Part shown: positions 1 to 10,700 of the stretch, one piece after another | Layout of the letters: each line of letters starts with the position of its first letter | Numbering within the stretch: position 1 is the first letter of the stretch | NCBI GenBank assembly: GCA_051530055.1 | Contig: CM121341.1 | Coordinates: 9,238,001-9,302,000 of the forward strand | From: Neoechinorhynchus agilis | Taxonomy: Eukaryota; Acanthocephala | Reading direction: 5' to 3' | Length of the DNA: 64,000 bases | Program-made: the position numbers and the translations under genes | The notes under the pieces: generated by a model | The model's database searches: none | Seen by the model: the letters and a program-made list of their open reading frames with translations, nothing else | What the model was told of the DNA's origin: nothing

Positions 1-174
1 AGTATTTAGACATTTTATTTGTGGGGAAGTATTGCCAAAAAAGGGAAAATAATTTGGCTTGTATTGCTTATGAAAGATGGAAATGTAACGATGAACTTGT
101 TGGTGTTTGTGAGGGGAATTCACTTTTTAAAGTGTAAGCTCGATATCTGGTTTGAAAAAAAAAGATCTTGATTT

Positions 175-770
175 GTGGACGTGAGTTCTCGCAAATGCAA
201 ACGAGCAGCGGAAACAACTTATTGTTCAAAAGATTCAGATGCGATCTCTATTACCGTTCGGGACTTTGTGACTGCTGAATACCGCAACTTAGTTTTTTTA
301 TTAATCCTGGCAGTGAATAGAGCGGATAGATCGCTTGTGATGGATTACTTTAACAAATTGGACAATTACGATGCTCCAGATATCGAAAATATCGTCATTA
401 CGCGCTGTTCAAACGGAGAATATTCGGGACCTTGATAGCGTTTATGAATTCGCTGAGAAATGTAACGAGCAACTCCAAGAAAATCAAATCCAGAAAGCGA
501 TCTATTCCTACATATAAACCGAAGATCCAATCAATTATATTGATGTAGTAAATGCAGTAAGTGAATCAGGAGCATTCAATGGCCTTGTTCGGCCCCTAAG
601 AATGGGCCAACATGCGTTCGCTCGTACTAAAATCAATCGTTTACAGGATTTGAACGAGTTCATCGCTGCTCCGAACAACTCTCAAATCGCCGAAGAAAAA
701 CTTAATGAAACAGCGAAGCTTTTATTTAACTTCATGTCGAATTACGGCAAACTCACTGTGATTTTATAGC
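175..770 (+). pseudogene. CLTC: Clathrin heavy chain fragment, broken
   Basis: The translation follows the distal and proximal leg (CHCR repeat) part of clathrin heavy chain, the leg subunit of vesicle-coat triskelia. The clearest match is near 325-390, where LDNYDAPDIENIVI mirrors the highly conserved LDNYDAPDIANIAI of animal clathrin. Upstream, SKDSDAISITVRDFVTA and EYRNLVFLLIL match the preceding repeat, but the helix pair that normally lies between them is missing. Downstream, YEFAEKCNEQ, KAIYSYI, TEDPINYIDVV and the stretch ending LLFNFMSNYGKL follow the family order in more than one frame and with an in-frame stop. A normal heavy chain is about 1,675 residues; only about 190 are represented. 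I read it as a dead partial copy. The match comes from memory of the family, not an alignment. Confidence 0.75.
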
Positions 771-2802
771 AACGTAACTAAATAATATGCAGTTTGTTCA
801 ACAAAAACATGAGTACTCGGATTTAAAAATGTTTGCATTATGTATCCTTTAGATAAAAGTGGATATATTTTAAACCGGCACTTGTCAGACATATTTAAAG
901 CATATTACGCCATACTTTCTAAAAACTATTCAAAAAATACGGTAATTTCTAAAACAACTGATCAATTCAATCGATTAAAAGAACACATCCATTAGTTTCT
1001 AATACACAAATCAAATAATTGTACCAATTATCATTTGAACAAACATTTTCGTTATTTGTCGATAAATTATTTTGGGTGGTTTGTCGTTTTATCTGCCAAG
1101 CTCAACATCTAATAAAAATCAAATGCACGTATTAATAGCACTAATATAAGTGATCCCAAAAAATCCACTAAAAGGTCTAAAGAAATTATGTAGCGTGCCC
1201 TGTGCTTATCAATGAGTATTGGGACAATTCTATGGATATAAATGGCGCATCGAAATACGAATTTTCCAAAACCAAGTCCATTCAAAGAGCTTTCTGATGG
1301 CTCCTTTGAGGGACAAGCGAAACACAGAATTTATCAAATCAAGTACATTGAAACGCACTTGTCCTGATGATGAAAAAGATATTTGTCAAAAGCGATCAAA
1401 TGTAGACAGTTTGAAATCCAAAATGTTTCGGCGAAGATTTTGTTATTCAGTTCCGTAGAATGCACGTTTACAGAAAAAACGTTGCCAGAATCCAGGAGAG
1501 TTTTATACTTTAAAGCCATTACTTGCTGTTGCGAAGATGTTCAATCCCAATGGTCACTCCATGCTTGAACAGATTTCAATCAACAAAATACTAAGTTAGA
1601 ATCCGAAGTGCTTATAGCTTCCCAAATTTAATTTAGATTAAATAGTTGACCTTATCATAAGGTTTTCGATTCTTTAAAAATAGAGAGACTAAAATTGGTC
1701 ATTGTGGGGCTTTAAACAAAACCAGATTACACAAAAGTACGGTGTCGAATTCTCGTCTCCGTAAATCTCAATAATTACTCCGAGTTAATATATCGCCGTT
1801 TAGAAGCTCTTAATGTACTTAATTTTTCGTTTACAATGACTTTTACCTCAAATCTTTAAACATTTTGAAATGAAATAAGGGTTTATAATTACAAGAACAA
1901 AGAACTGGGAGTGTCGCATGTCTCTAACTTTTCGATTGTCCTTATTTTAGCAATTAAAGCGGTTGAAAACAAGTGTTTATTTTTGACCAACATTTCGGAG
2001 ATTTATTGTTTCTTCAAAGTCCTGAAACAAGTGCGGAAGTGCACTCGTCCTGCTGAGGAAAGGTTTTGCGTTACGACGAGGAATTTCTTTGCATAAAAAA
2101 CAAATATACAGCCATTTTATGTTCTGCTTAGTAAAATGGTACAAAAAACATTTATTTTTTTAATTCTCAGTTGGTTTAACGAAACAAACAAGAACATCAA
2201 AAGATATCAATCTCCATTCTCGATTTATATAATTCTAATAATGACATGTCGTGGATTCGGGCCATACTTTTTGCTACTTATCGACCTACTCTACTTTTGC
2301 TTTATCTTTGATCCACGTCAATCCGACAAAAATTATGATTGCACACCAAATTCCGATCGTAACCAAACAAAACTCACATAATAATGCCGCATTTATATAC
2401 AGAACTTCATTGGAAACGAGTCTGTTCAGATAACAAATATGCTGCATTTTGCGGCTTTTATTGTTCAGATGGTAAGCGAATTCAAAAATTAACAAATTAG
2501 CTTTATTCGCATTTAGGTCAACCCTTCCTCGGTTTTTTGTTTCCTTCTTGACCTACAGTCAAACCGATTTCGTGCATCAGAGAAGTGATTGAATCACTTA
2601 GACTCGATGTAGCTTCATGCCAAAGAAACAAAAAAGCCTAGGAAGTGATGACTTAAATACGAATCAATAAACCCGGCTTGCCAGCAAAAACATTTAAGAA
2701 ATAACTTTATTTTTGGTCTAAATAAGAAATATTTTGAGGACACGATTATGTAAAGCAAAATTTAAAACCCTCTTTACGAAGCGCGGTATAAAATCCAACT
2801 AA
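771..2802. other. AT-rich region with no recognised gene
   Basis: About 2 kb without a convincing gene. Short open frames occur on both strands, but none has family resemblance or a good splice context. A 41-codon frame starting at the ATG near 1,241 has protein-like composition and could be a lone exon, but I cannot support it. At 2,570-2,600 the motif CATCAGAGAAGTGAT recurs at 52,303-52,317. At 2,672 GGCTTGCCAG recurs in the SINE-like cluster near 52,420. So this stretch probably holds decayed copies of that repeat. Confidence 0.4.
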
Positions 2803-3625
2803 TTTTCGGATAAAACACTGTACGGATTTCGGTATCGAAAAAAATTAATAGACGAAGCAAAAGGAGTGTTTTATCTGCAAACAAATCCCGATGAGATATT
2901 AAATTGCGCTATTTTTTTGGATGATAGAATTTTCGAACATGTAGAAATTCATATCAAATTCCTTTTGATTTAGGCGATTGCTTATGACCTGACGGAATTT
3001 CAAGATAGTAACGAATGCAATGAACTATTCAACGACTATTTTGCTCGCCGCGATTATGTCTTTGATGCGGATAAAGGAATAAAAGAATACCGAAAACTAA
3101 TCAATGAGCGACACAAGGATATTACTGAAACATCTATAATACAATTAGAGGACGTACCAAACGAGTGCCTGCAGAAGGCTCAAGATATCAGCTGGCTTAA
3201 TGCATCCATAACAATATTTCGAAATGAAACCAAGTACTACAAACTTGATTTTTTTCAAATGCTACCTCATTATGAGCGAAGACATAAATATTATTGGTAT
3301 GAAGGAACCGAGGATTGCTACTGGCTTGAAGCTCAAATAAACGAAGCAGCGTTCTCAGGTATCTAATTGCGATCGCTGTTAGATAAAAATTTGGGATGAG
3401 ATTATAGTTAAGTATTTGAAACTAGTTAAGAGATTTTTTGAAATGATAGATGAACTAAATAATACGCTCCATAACCAAATTTACTATTCAATACGAAATT
3501 CAAGGCAAAGCAAGGAAAATTGCAAGTATTACGATAGTGTCTTCGTCGTACTTTTCAATTATGTTGAACGAGCGAGAAATATAACAGAATGGTATTTCGA
3601 GAATTCTAGTGTTTTACTGGCATGA
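2803..3625 (+). CDS. Three-exon gene of unknown function
   Basis: Three exons join in frame: 2803-2940, 2974-3358 and 3408-3625. The introns are 2941-2973 (33 bp, GT..TTTAG) and 3359-3407 (49 bp, GTATCT..TTATAG). The joined protein is about 246 residues, rich in charged and aromatic residues; exon 2 contains MLPHYERRHKYYWYEG and exon 3 begins VKYLKLVKRFFEMID. It ends in TGA at 3623-3625. I see no signal peptide, membrane helix or known family. The first exon has no ATG, so the real start lies in an unseen upstream exon or exon 1 is misplaced. A decayed second copy of the middle part lies at 15,288-16,340, showing the sequence has been duplicated in this locus. Gene status rests on frame continuity across both short introns; function is unknown. 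Confidence 0.6.
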
Positions 3626-3837
3626 ATAAGAATTAAGTTTTTATTTAGAAAAGTGGACGACGCTAGTACATTTGATATGAAAAAGCTTTAAAATTTGTAC
3701 AAATAATCTAGATACTCACAAAGCGTTTAACGGCTGGATTAACTATCAGATTTTTAAGTGACATGGTGCAATTTGTTGGTTACTTAGAAAATCAATTCAT
3801 CGTGCTCGTCATTGGATAAATATTATAGTACGAATTG

Positions 3838-6800
3838 TCGAATATATATTTAACATTGTTGATAAAATATGGTGAAGAAAATAAGAACTAAGAAATTCGA
3901 TTTTATTGTGAATTTTCGGCCTTATCGTAGGCCTTCTTCAGACTATCTAAAATGTATCAGTCGCAAATCCTATGTCCTTTTGGAACGATATCTAGCGGAA
4001 CGCGTAGGTGGAGTGTGTAATCGCCCTTTGGATAAACATCGCCTCCATCGTCGTTCTACCCCGTCGGTTTCTACACTCTGCGAGAACCTCAGTTGCTCCA
4101 AAATCGATTTAGTGTCCACTCTCAATCGTATGATGTACAATCGCGGACTTCGTATCCATTTGTTTCGAGACAGCTCTCCGGTGTTCAACTAGACGCCTCT
4201 TGAGATTGTTCGTCTGTCCTACATACGATTGATCACAATCCCTGCAGGCCCTTAACCAAGTCGAATATATATTTAACATTGTTGATAAAATATGGTGAAG
4301 AAAATAAGAACTGAGAAATTCGATTTTATTGTGAATTTTCGGCCTTAGCGTAGGCCTTCTTCAGACTATCTAAAATGTATCAGTCGCAAATCCTATGTCC
4401 TTTTGGAACGATATCTGGCGGAACGCGTAGGCGGAGTGTGTAATCGCCCTTTGGATAAACATCGCCTCCATCGTCGTTCTACCCCGTCGGTTTCTACACT
4501 CTGCGAGAACCTCAGTTGCTCCAAAATCGATTTGGTGTCCACTCTCAATCGTATGATGTACAATCGCGGACTTCGTATCCATTTGTTTCGAGACAGCTCT
4601 CCGGTGTTCAACTAGACGCCTCTTGAGATTGTTCGTCCTACATACGATTGATCACAATCCCTGCAGGCCCTTAACCAAGTCGAATATATATTTAACATTG
4701 TTGATAAAATATGGTGAAGAAAATAAGAACTGAGAAATTCGAATTGTGAATTTTCGGCCTTATCGTAGGCCTTCTTCAGACTATCTAAAATGTATCAGTC
4801 GCAAATCCTATGTCCTTTTGGAACGATATCTGGCGGAACGCGTAGGTGGAGTGTGTAATCGCCCTTTGGATAAACATCGCCTCCATCGTCGTTCTACCCC
4901 GTCGGTTTCTACACTCTGCGAGAACCTCAGTTGCTCCAAAATCGATTTGGTGTCCACTCTCAATCGTATGATGTACAATCGCGGACTTCGTATCCATTTG
5001 TTTCGAGACAGCTCTCCGGTGTTCAACTAGACGCCTCTTGAGATTGTTCGTCCTACATACGATTGATCACAATCCCTGCAGGCCCTTAACCAAGTCGAAT
5101 ATATATTTAACATTGTTGATAAAATATGGTGAAGAAAATAAGAACTGAGAAATTCGATTTTATTGTGAATTTTCGGCCTTATCGTAGGCCTTCTTCAGAC
5201 TATCTAAAATGTATCAGTCGCAAATCCTATGTCCTTTTGGAACGATATCTGGCGGAACGCGTAGGCGGAGTGTGTAATCGCCCTTTGGATAAACATCGCC
5301 TCCATCGTCGTTCTACCCCGTCGGTTTCTACACTCTGCGAGAACCTCAGTTGCTCCAAAATCGATTTGGTGTCCACTCTCAATCGTATGATGTACAATCG
5401 CGGACTTCGTATCCATTTGTTTCGAGACAGCTCTCCGGTGTTCAACTAGACGCCTCTTGAGATTGTTCGTCCTACATACGATTGATCACAATCCCTGCAG
5501 GCCCTTAACCAAGTCGAATATATATTTAACATTGTTGATAAAATATGGTGAAGAAAATAAGAACTGAGAAATCAATTGTGAATTTTCGGCCTTATCGTAG
5601 GCCTTCTTCAGACTATCTAAAATGTATCAGTCGCAACCTATGTCCTTTTGGAACGATATCTGGCGGAACGCGTAGGCGGAGTGTGTACGCCCTTTGGATA
5701 AACATCGCCTCCATCGTCGTTCTACCCCGTCGGTTTCTACACTCTGCGAGAACCTCAGTTGCTCCAAAATCGATTTGGTGTCCACTCTCAATCGTATGAT
5801 GTACAATCGCGGACTTCGTATCCATTTGTTTGGAGGCAGCTCTCCGGTGTTCAACAAGACGCCTCTTGAGATTGTTCGTCCTACATACGATTGATCACAA
5901 TCCCTGCAGGCCCTTAACCAATTCGAATATATATTTAACATTCTTGATAAAATATGGTGAAGAAAATAAGAACTTAGAAATTGTGAATTTTCGGCCTTAG
6001 CGTAGGCCTTCTTCAGACTATCTAAAATGTATCAGTCACAAATCCTATGTCCTTTTGGAACGATATCTGGCGGAACGCGTATCGCCTCCATCGTCGTTCT
6101 ACCCCGTCGGTTTCTACACTCTGCGAGAACCTCAGTTGCTCCAAAATCGATTTGGTGTCCACTCTCAATCGTATGATGTACAATCGCGGACTTCGTATCC
6201 ATTTGTTTCGAGACAGCTCTCCGGTGTTCAACTAGACGCCTCTTGAGATTGTTCTCGTCCTACATACGATTGATCACAATCCCTGCAGGCCCTTAACCAA
6301 GTCGAATATATATTTAACATTGTTGATAAAATATGGTGAAGAAAATAAGAACTGAGAAATTCGATTTTATTGTGAATTTTCGGCCTTATCGTAGGCCTTC
6401 TTCAGACTATCTAAAATGTATCAGTCGCAAATCCTATGTCCTTTTGGAACGATATCTGGCGGAACGCGTAGGCGGAGTGTGTAATCGCCCTTTGGATAAA
6501 CATCGCCTCCATCGTCGTTCTACCCCGTCGGTTTCTACACTCTGCGAGAACCTCAGTTGCTCCAAAATCGATTTGGTGTCCACTCTCAATCGTATGATGT
6601 ACAATCGCGGACTTCGTATCCATTTGTTTCGAGACAGCTCTCCGGTGTTCAACTAGACGCCTCTTGAGATTGTTCGTCGTCCTACATACGATTGATCACA
6701 ATCCCTGCAGGCCCTTAACCAAGTCGAATATATATTTAACATTGTTGATAAAATATGGTGAAGAAAATAAGAACTGAGAAATTCGATTTTATTGTGAATT

Positions 6801-7709
6801 TTCGGCCTTAGCGTAGGCCTTCTTCAGACTATCTAAAATGTATCAGTCGCAAATCCTATGTCCTTTTGGAACGATATCTGGCGGAACGCGTAGGCGGAGT
6901 GTGTAATCGCCCTTTGGATAAACATCGCCTCCATCGTCGTTCTACCCCGTCGGTTTCTACACTCTGCGAGAACCTCAGTTGCTCCAAAATCGATTTGGTG
7001 TCCACTCTCAATCGTATGATGTACAATCGCGGACTTCGTATCCATTTGTTTCGAGACAGCTCTCCGGTGTTCAACTAGACGCCTCTTGAGATTGTTCGTC
7101 CTACATACGATTGATCACAATCCCTGCAGGCCCTTAACCAAGTCGAATATATATTTAACATTGTTGATAAAATATGGTGAAGAAAATAAGAACTGAGAAA
7201 TTCGATTTTATTGTGAATTTTCGGCCTTATCGTAGGCCTTCTTCAGACTATCTAAAATGTATCAGTCGCAAATCCTATGTCCTTTTGGAACGATATCTGG
7301 CGGAACGCGTAGGTGGAGTGTGTAATCGCCCTTTGGATAAACATCGCCTCCATCGTCGTTCTACCCCGTCGGTTTCTACACTCTGCGAGAACCTCAGTTG
7401 CTCCAAAATCGATTTGGTGTCCACTCTCAATCGTATGATGTACAATCGCGGACTTCGTATCCATTTGTTTCGAGACAGCTCTCCGGTGTTCAACTAGACG
7501 CCTCTTGAGATTGTTCGTCCTACATACGATTGATCACAATCCCTGCAGGCCCTTAACCAAGTCGAATATATATTTAACATTGTTGATAAAATATGGTGAA
7601 GAAAATAAGAACTGAGAACTTCGATTTTTATTGTGAATTTTCGGCCTTATCGTAGGCCTTCTTCAGACTATCTAAAATGTATCAGTCGCAAATCCTATGT
7701 CCTTTTGGA
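3838..7709 (-). repeat. PLE-derived 419-bp satellite with hammerheads
   Basis: Nine full tandem units and a truncated tenth; the ATGGTGAAG marker falls at 3869, 4292, 4711, 5126, 5545, 5953, 6333, 6755, 7174 and 7593. Most spacings are 415-423 bp; two units are shorter from internal losses. On the minus strand each unit reads as the 3' end of a Penelope-like element: CRDCDQSYVGRT-type GIY-YIG start, an arginine-rich helix, a conserved SAIVHHTIESGH segment, then R-x-x-x-E as in TTMEAMFIQ, followed by a stop and a short 3' region with a hammerhead-like fold. Neither strand has an intact gene: 70-107-residue frames recur only because the unit repeats. Units differ by few substitutions, so the array is recent or homogenised. 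The last unit stops at 7,709 where the next satellite begins. Confidence 0.85.
3899..3958 (-). ncRNA. Hammerhead-ribozyme-like fold, first of ten
   Basis: Read on the minus strand, CTGAAGA fits the CUGANGA core. Next comes an unpaired A, a stem GGCCU/AGGCC with a 6-nt loop, then GAAA, an AU dinucleotide and UC at the expected cleavage site. The flanks pair as stem I: two base pairs next to the core, an internal loop, then six pairs (ATTTTA with TAAAAT). This is a type I layout with a minimal palindromic stem III (AAUU), as reported for PLE hammerheads. The same core recurs at about 4332, 4748, 5167, 5580, 5985, 6374, 6796, 7215 and 7635. Three copies (second, sixth, eighth) have TTAGCG for TTATCG, which falls in the stem II loop and leaves pairing intact. 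Activity is inferred. Confidence 0.65.
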
Positions 7710-10700
7710 CCAAGCTTATCGAGCTTCAGAGAAAAAATAACAGGGTGATACTCACCTTAAACAACTATGATAAATAATCCAAATATATCGAGCATCAGAG
7801 AAAAAACAACAGCGTGAAACTCACTTTCATTAACTCTGATGAAGAGCTTGAACCTCGCGCGCGTATGATAAACAACAGCGTTATTTACGATTAAAAGAAC
7901 TCCGTTAAAGAGTCCGTAAGTCAAAAGCGTCAGAGAAACAACAACGTGAAACTCACCTTAAACAACTATGATAAATAATCCAAATGTATCGAGCATCAGA
8001 GAAAAAACAACAGCGTGAAACTCACTTTCATTAACTCTGATGAAGAGCTTGAACCTCGCGCGCGTATGATAAACAACAGCGTTATTTACGATTAAAAGAA
8101 CTCCGTTAAAGAGTCCGTAAGTCAAAAGCGTCAGAGAAACAACAACGTGAAACTCACCTTAAACAACTATGATAAATAATCCAAATGTATCGAGCATCAG
8201 AGAAAAAACAACAGCGTGAAACTCACCTTCATTAACTCTGATGAAGAGCTTGAACCTCGCGCGCGTATGATAAACAACAGCGTTATTTACGATTAAAAGA
8301 ACTCCGTTAAAGAGTCCGTAAGTCAAAAGCGTCAGAGAAACAACAACGTGAAACTCACCTTAAACAACTATGATAAATAATCCAAATGTATCGAGCATCA
8401 GAGAAAAACAACAGCGTGAAACTCACCTTAAACAACTATGATAAATAATCCAAACGTATCGAGTTTCCGAGAAAAAACAACAGCGTGAAACTCGCCTTCA
8501 GTAACTTCGATAAATAATCCAAATGTATCGAGCATCAAAGAAAAACAACAGCGTGAAACTCACCTTAAACAACTAAGATAAATAATCTAAACGTATCGAG
8601 TTTCAGAGAAAAAACAACAGCGTGAAACTCGCCTTTAGTAATTTCGATAAATAATCCAAATGTATCGAGCATCAGAGAAAAACAACAGCGTGACACTCAC
8701 CTTAAACAACTATGATAAATATTCCAAATGTATCGAGCATCAGAGAAAAAACAACAGCGTGAAACTCACTTTCATTAACTCTGATGAAGAGCTTGAACCT
8801 CGCGCGCGTATGATAAACAACAGCGTTATTTACGATTAAAAGAACTCCGTTAAAGAGTCCGTAAGTCAAAAGCGTCAGAGAAACAACAGCGTGAAACTCA
8901 CCTTAAACAACTATGATAAATAATCCAAACGTATCGAGTTTCAGAGAAAAAACAACAGCGTGAAACTCGCCTTCAGTATCTTCGATAAATAATCCAAATG
9001 TATCGAGCATCAGAGAAAAAACAACAGCGTGAAACTCACCTTCATTAACTCTGATGAAGAGCTTGAACCTCGCGCGCGTATGATAAACAGCAGCGTTATT
9101 TACGATTAAAAGAACTCCGTTAAAGAGTCCGTAAGTCAAAAGCGTCAGAGAAACAACAACGTGAAACTCACCTTAAACAACTATGATAAATAATCCAAAT
9201 GTATCGAGCATCAGAGAAAAAACAACAGCGTGAAACTCACGTTCATTAACTCTGATGAAGAGCTTGAACCTCGCGCGCGTATGATAAACAACAGCGTTAT
9301 TTACGATTAAAAGAACTCCGTTAAAGAGTCCGTAAGTCAAAAGCGTCAGAGAAACAACAACGTGAAACTCACCTTAAACAACTATGATAAATAATCCAAA
9401 TGTATCGAGCATCAGAGAAAAAACAACAGCGTGAAACTCACCTTCATTAACTCTGATGAAGAGCTTGAACTCGCGCGTATGATAAACAACAGCGTTATTT
9501 ACGATTAAAAGAACTCCGTTAAAGAGTCCGTAAGTCAAAAGCGTCAGAGAAACAACAACGTGAAACTCACCTTAAACAACTATGATAATAATCCAAATAC
9601 GATCAGAGAAAACAACAGCGTGAAACTCACCTTCATTAACTCGATGAAAGCTTGAACCTCGCGCGCGTATGATAAACAACAGCGTTATTTACGATTAAAA
9701 GAACTCCGTTAAAGAGTCCGTAAGTCAAAAGCGTCAGAGAAACAACAACGTGAAACTCACCTTAAACAACTATGATAAATAATCCAAATGTATCGAGCAT
9801 CAGAGAAAAACAACAGCGTGAAACTCACCTTCATTAACTCTGATGAAGAGCTTGAACCTCGCGCGCGTATGATAAACAACAGCGTTATTTACGATTAAAA
9901 GAACTCCGTTAAAGAGTCCGTAAGTCAAAAGCGTCAGAGAAACAACAACGTGAAACTCACCTTAAACAACTATGATAAATAATCCAAATGTATCGAGCAT
10001 CAGAGAAAAAACAACAGCGTGAAACTCACCTTCATTAACTCTGATGAAGAGCTTGAACCTCGCGCGCGTATGATAAACAACAGCGTTATTTACGATTAAA
10101 AGAACTCCGTTAAAGAGTCCGTAAGTCAAAAGCGTCAGAGAAACAACAACGTGAAACTCACCTTAAACAACTATGATAAATAATCCAAATGTATCGAGCA
10201 TCAGAGAAAAAACAACAGCGTGAAACTCACTTTAAACAACTATGATAAATAATCCAAACGTATCGAGTTTCAAAGAAAAAACAACAGCGTGAAACTCGCA
10301 TTCAGTAACTTCGATAAATAATCCAAATATATCGAGCATCAGAGAAAAAACAACAGCGTGAAACTCACTTTCATTAACTCTGATGAAGAGCTTGAACCTC
10401 GCGCGCGTATGATAAACAACAGCGTTATTTACGATTAAAAGAACTCCGTTAAAGAGTCCGTAAGTCAAAAGCGTCAGAGAAACAACAACGTGAAACTCAC
10501 CTTAAACAACTATGATAAATAATCCAAATGTATCGAGCATCAGAGAAAAAACAACAGCGTGAAACTCACCTTCATTAACTCTGATGAAGAGCTTGAACCT
10601 CGCGCGCGTATGATAAACAACAGCGTTATTTACGATTAAAAGAACTCCGTTAAAGAGTCCGTAAGTCAAAAGCGTCAGAGAAACAACAACGTGAAACTCA

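Noticed and set aside
3869-7497. Repeated 70-107-residue open frames in the 419-bp array on both strands
   Set aside because: They recur only because the DNA unit repeats. The minus-strand frames are pieces of a GIY-YIG domain and the plus-strand ones are its antisense; none has a start context or complete domain.
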